Assembly (NCBI RefSeq): GCF_900129215.1
Contig: NZ_FQUQ01000002.1
Coordinates: 744,001 to 808,000 of the forward strand
Direction of reading: 5' to 3'
Length of the DNA: 64,000 nt
Source: Pedobacter caeni
Lineage (GTDB): Bacteria > Bacteroidota > Bacteroidia > Sphingobacteriales > Sphingobacteriaceae
The notes beneath the pieces are model-generated. The model searched no databases. It saw nothing but the letters and a program-made list of their open reading frames with translations, and was not told the origin of the DNA. Below, one piece after another: positions 61,665 to 64,000 of the stretch (position 1 is its first letter; every line of letters starts with the position of its first letter). Position numbers and translations under genes: made by a program.

Positions 61665-64000
61665 ATGCAATATCTTGCTAAAGAGAGGGAGCGTTATGCC
61701 CTGTCTTTAACCTATCCGGTGGCTTCGAAAACTACTGTTTTCTACCCGAAAACTTCGGTTCCCTACCCAAAAAACAGGGTTTTACTTAAAGAAAAAAAAC
61801 AGCTGTTTTCTGTTACGCTGATCTTTTGTTTCCTGCAGTTGCTTTTCCTGTTTTCTTCTACGCTAAGGGCGCAGGAGAATCAGCCCATTATTAACTCGAC
61901 ACTTGTGGGGCAGATATTGGATGCAAAAACCAAAGAAGTCCTGCCTGGAGTATTGATACAAATCAAAGGAACCACCCATAAGGTGGCCACAGACGATAAA
62001 GGAAGGTTCAACTTCAGAACAGGCCAAAAGTTCCCCTATACCTTAATCATCAGTTATGTCGGTTATGAAAGAGTAGAGCTGAACGTTACCGGAAGTCCGG
62101 TGGAGGTTCTGTTGAAAGAGATCAGCAACAACCTGAATGATGTGGTGGTAGTCGGCTATGGAACACAACGCAGAAAAGATGTTACCGGTTCTGTTTCTTC
62201 CCTGAAACTTGAGGAGGTAAAGGGCCAGCCGGTAAGCTCTCCTGAACGTTTGTTACAGGGAAATATCCCGGGTGTACAGGTTACCCAGTCTACAGGGCAA
62301 CCCGGTGGAGGGGTCAGTGTGCAAGTGAGGGGATCAGCTTCCCTCACTGCAGGTTCGCAACCTTTGTACGTAATAGACGGCTTTCCTTTCTATAACGATG
62401 AAAAACTGGCTGATGCCGGGGTAAGTAACGGACCTAAAATTAACCTGCTCTCTGCCATAAATCCGGGAGATATTGAATCTATTGATGTCTTGAAAGATGC
62501 CTCTTCCACTGCAATATATGGTTCAAGAGGCGCCAATGGGGTCATTATCATCAATACAAAAAAAGGAACGGCAGGAAAGTCGGCTATTGCCTTTGACAGC
62601 TATTATGGCAGTCAAAAAGTAGTGAAGACACTTCCTCTGCTCAATGCTGCGGAATGGGGGGCTTTAAGGAATGATGCACTGATCAATGCAGGGAAAACAC
62701 CCTTTTATACCCAGGCTCAGCTTGATGCATTGGGAACAGGGACAGACTGGCAGGCCGCTGCATTCCGTACAGCACCGATACAAAGTCATAATATTTCTGT
62801 GTTAACAGGTTCTGAAAAAACAAAGTTTGCGCTTTCAGGAAATTATTTCAAGCAGGAGGGGGTGTTGCAGCATACCGATTTTACCCGTTATTCAGGCCGC
62901 TTGAATGTAGAACATCAATACAATGAACGCCTGAAAATCGTCTCCTATATTGCCGGTAGCAATTCCAAAGCACAAATCGCCCCACAGTCGGTGGTGCCAA
63001 ATATATTATTGATGTCGCCGGCAGTTCCTCTTTATAATCCTGATGGTTCTTTTTACCTGAAGAGCCCGTTTGAAGGGGCGTATGGAAATCCGATAAATAC
63101 CTTGTACAACCAGCTGAATGAAAGCCGGACCAATCTGGTTTTGGGAAATGCTTCTGCAGATTACCGGATCATTGAAGGTTTACAAGCCAAGGTTTCTGCA
63201 GGGATTTTGATTGTCGATAATAAGCAAAACAGGTATTTACCCTCTACTGTATACGAAGGTAGCGGACTCTCCGGACTTGGGCAGGTGGGAACTTTGTTTA
63301 CGACCCGATGGCTCAATGAAAACACCCTGAGTTACACAAAGAAGATCAATGACATACACAACCTGAACGCTTTAATTGGCTTCACCCAGGAATCTGCGGT
63401 GACCAAAGGTGCCATTGCTGCTGCTGCTGGTTTTGCTTCAGATGAAACGAGCTTTAATGACCTTTCTTCAGGGATTGTTTCTCAAACACCCGGATCCTCG
63501 GCCTATGCAACTGCTTTAAACTCTTTTCTGGCGAGGATAAATTATGGCTATGCCAACAAATACCTCTTAACCCTGACCCTCCGTGCAGACGGATCGTCCC
63601 GGTTCTCCGATGGCCATCAGTGGGGAACCTTTCCATCTGCAGCCATCGCCTGGAATGTAAGCGAAGAAGATTTTCTGAAAAACAATACCGCCATTTCGAA
63701 CTTAAAACTTCGTTTTAGTGCCGGACTGACGGGAAATCAGGAAATACCAGCCTACCAGTCCTTTGCCAGGGAAACTTTTTACCGGTATAATTTTAATGGC
63801 AGTAATGTATCCGGTTTTGCCCCGGGAACCAATGCCAATCCTAACCTGACCTGGGAAAAAACAGCGCAGTATAACCTTGGCGTTGACCTGTCTTTATTCA
63901 ATAGCCGAATCAACCTGGTTTCGGATGTATATTATAAGAAGACAACAGACCTGTTGTACAACATTACGGTGCCTGCCACAAGTGGCTTACTGGATTTTTC
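61665..64000 (+). CDS. SusC/RagA-family TonB-linked receptor (partial, C-terminus beyond right edge)
   Basis: The first 778 residues of an outer-membrane receptor. An unusual N-terminus of about 48 residues with two 21-nt repeats (61728-61769: KTTVFYP, KTSVPYP) precedes the signal helix (FSVTLIFCFLQLLFLFSS, about 49-66) and RAQ. Carboxypeptidase-like domain (LVGQILDAKTKEVLPGVLIQIKG), plug motifs NDVVVVGYGTQRRKDVTGSV, RGSASLTAGSQPLYVIDGFPF and ASSTAIYGSRGANGVIIINTKKG, then barrel strands follow. A SusD gene is expected past the window. No in-frame Met exists between residue 1 and the signal helix, so the long N-terminus appears real. Confidence 0.88.
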   Translation, partial: MQYLAKERERYALSLTYPVASKTTVFYPKTSVPYPKNRVLLKEKKQLFSVTLIFCFLQLLFLFSSTLRAQENQPIINSTLVGQILDAKTKEVLPGVLIQIKGTTHKVATDDKGRFNFRTGQKFPYTLIISYVGYERVELNVTGSPVEVLLKEISNNLNDVVVVGYGTQRRKDVTGSVSSLKLEEVKGQPVSSPERLLQGNIPGVQVTQSTGQPGGGVSVQVRGSASLTAGSQPLYVIDGFPFYNDEKLADAGVSNGPKINLLSAINPGDIESIDVLKDASSTAIYGSRGANGVIIINTKKGTAGKSAIAFDSYYGSQKVVKTLPLLNAAEWGALRNDALINAGKTPFYTQAQLDALGTGTDWQAAAFRTAPIQSHNISVLTGSEKTKFALSGNYFKQEGVLQHTDFTRYSGRLNVEHQYNERLKIVSYIAGSNSKAQIAPQSVVPNILLMSPAVPLYNPDGSFYLKSPFEGAYGNPINTLYNQLNESRTNLVLGNASADYRIIEGLQAKVSAGILIVDNKQNRYLPSTVYEGSGLSGLGQVGTLFTTRWLNENTLSYTKKINDIHNLNALIGFTQESAVTKGAIAAAAGFASDETSFNDLSSGIVSQTPGSSAYATALNSFLARINYGYANKYLLTLTLRADGSSRFSDGHQWGTFPSAAIAWNVSEEDFLKNNTAISNLKLRFSAGLTGNQEIPAYQSFARETFYRYNFNGSNVSGFAPGTNANPNLTWEKTAQYNLGVDLSLFNSRINLVSDVYYKKTTDLLYNITVPATSGLLDF

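Overview
The window looks like chromosomal DNA of a Bacteroidota soil or freshwater bacterium close to Pedobacter (Sphingobacteriaceae). The evidence is AT-rich DNA, SusC/SusD outer-membrane uptake pairs, SusB-like GH97 and GH29 glycosidases, many AraC regulators with membrane-embedded N-termini, a short Bacteroidota histone H1-like protein, a DUF6266 protein, and TAnnTTTG-type -7 promoter boxes. No rRNA, integrase, transposase, prophage or CRISPR array was seen. Genus level is an inference.

Layout. (1) 1-1.8 kb: a minus-strand family 2A encapsulin operon made of the shell protein and a SufS-type cysteine desulfurase with a long disordered N-terminus; the desulfurase runs off the left edge. 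A tRNA-like gene with a CAU anticodon lies just upstream. (2) 2.4-16 kb: histone H1-like protein, SusB-like GH97, a secreted ChaN/erythromycin-esterase-like protein, an intradiol dioxygenase-like lipoprotein, LytTR and AraC regulators flanking 24-bp tandem repeats, a PEP mutase/isocitrate lyase-family enzyme, GH29, an acyl-CoA synthetase and a beta-helix/repeat protein. (3) 16-34 kb: HEIGH metalloprotease, MFS pump, AraC regulators, cation/proton antiporter, PQQ-type beta-propeller, and a TonB receptor/PI-PLC-like pair beside an AraC regulator and a TPR histidine kinase. (4) 34-52 kb: housekeeping and stress genes (two MFS pumps, metallophosphoesterase, MscS channel, M3 peptidase, MarR/GNAT, epimerase, FKBP isomerase, Ntn-hydrolase, an ECF sigma/anti-sigma pair, GrpB, HAD phosphatase, DUF6266).

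(5) 53.2-64 kb is the most unusual part. Two SAM-I riboswitch-like elements stand in tandem upstream of a 36-codon leader peptide with three consecutive Cys codons near its end, followed by a SusC/SusD pair. After an SDR gene comes a second promoter with a perfect 13-bp operator palindrome, a second leader peptide that also ends in a Cys-Cys-Cys run, three tiny ORFs (two clearly membrane proteins), a sterol-desaturase-family enzyme and another SusC-like receptor that leaves the window. A roughly 35-nt sequence occurs three times here, two of them directly before start codons. My inference is that this cluster is controlled by sulfur amino-acid status: SAM binding to the riboswitch and, by ribosome stalling at Cys runs, cysteine supply. 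It may encode uptake of an unidentified sulfur-containing nutrient. The encapsulin/desulfurase operon at the other end also concerns sulfur, but no link between the two is visible.

Starts were moved downstream of the longest ORF where that ORF opened with TTG/GTG or added an implausible N-terminus. All functions come from reading motifs; no database search was possible.
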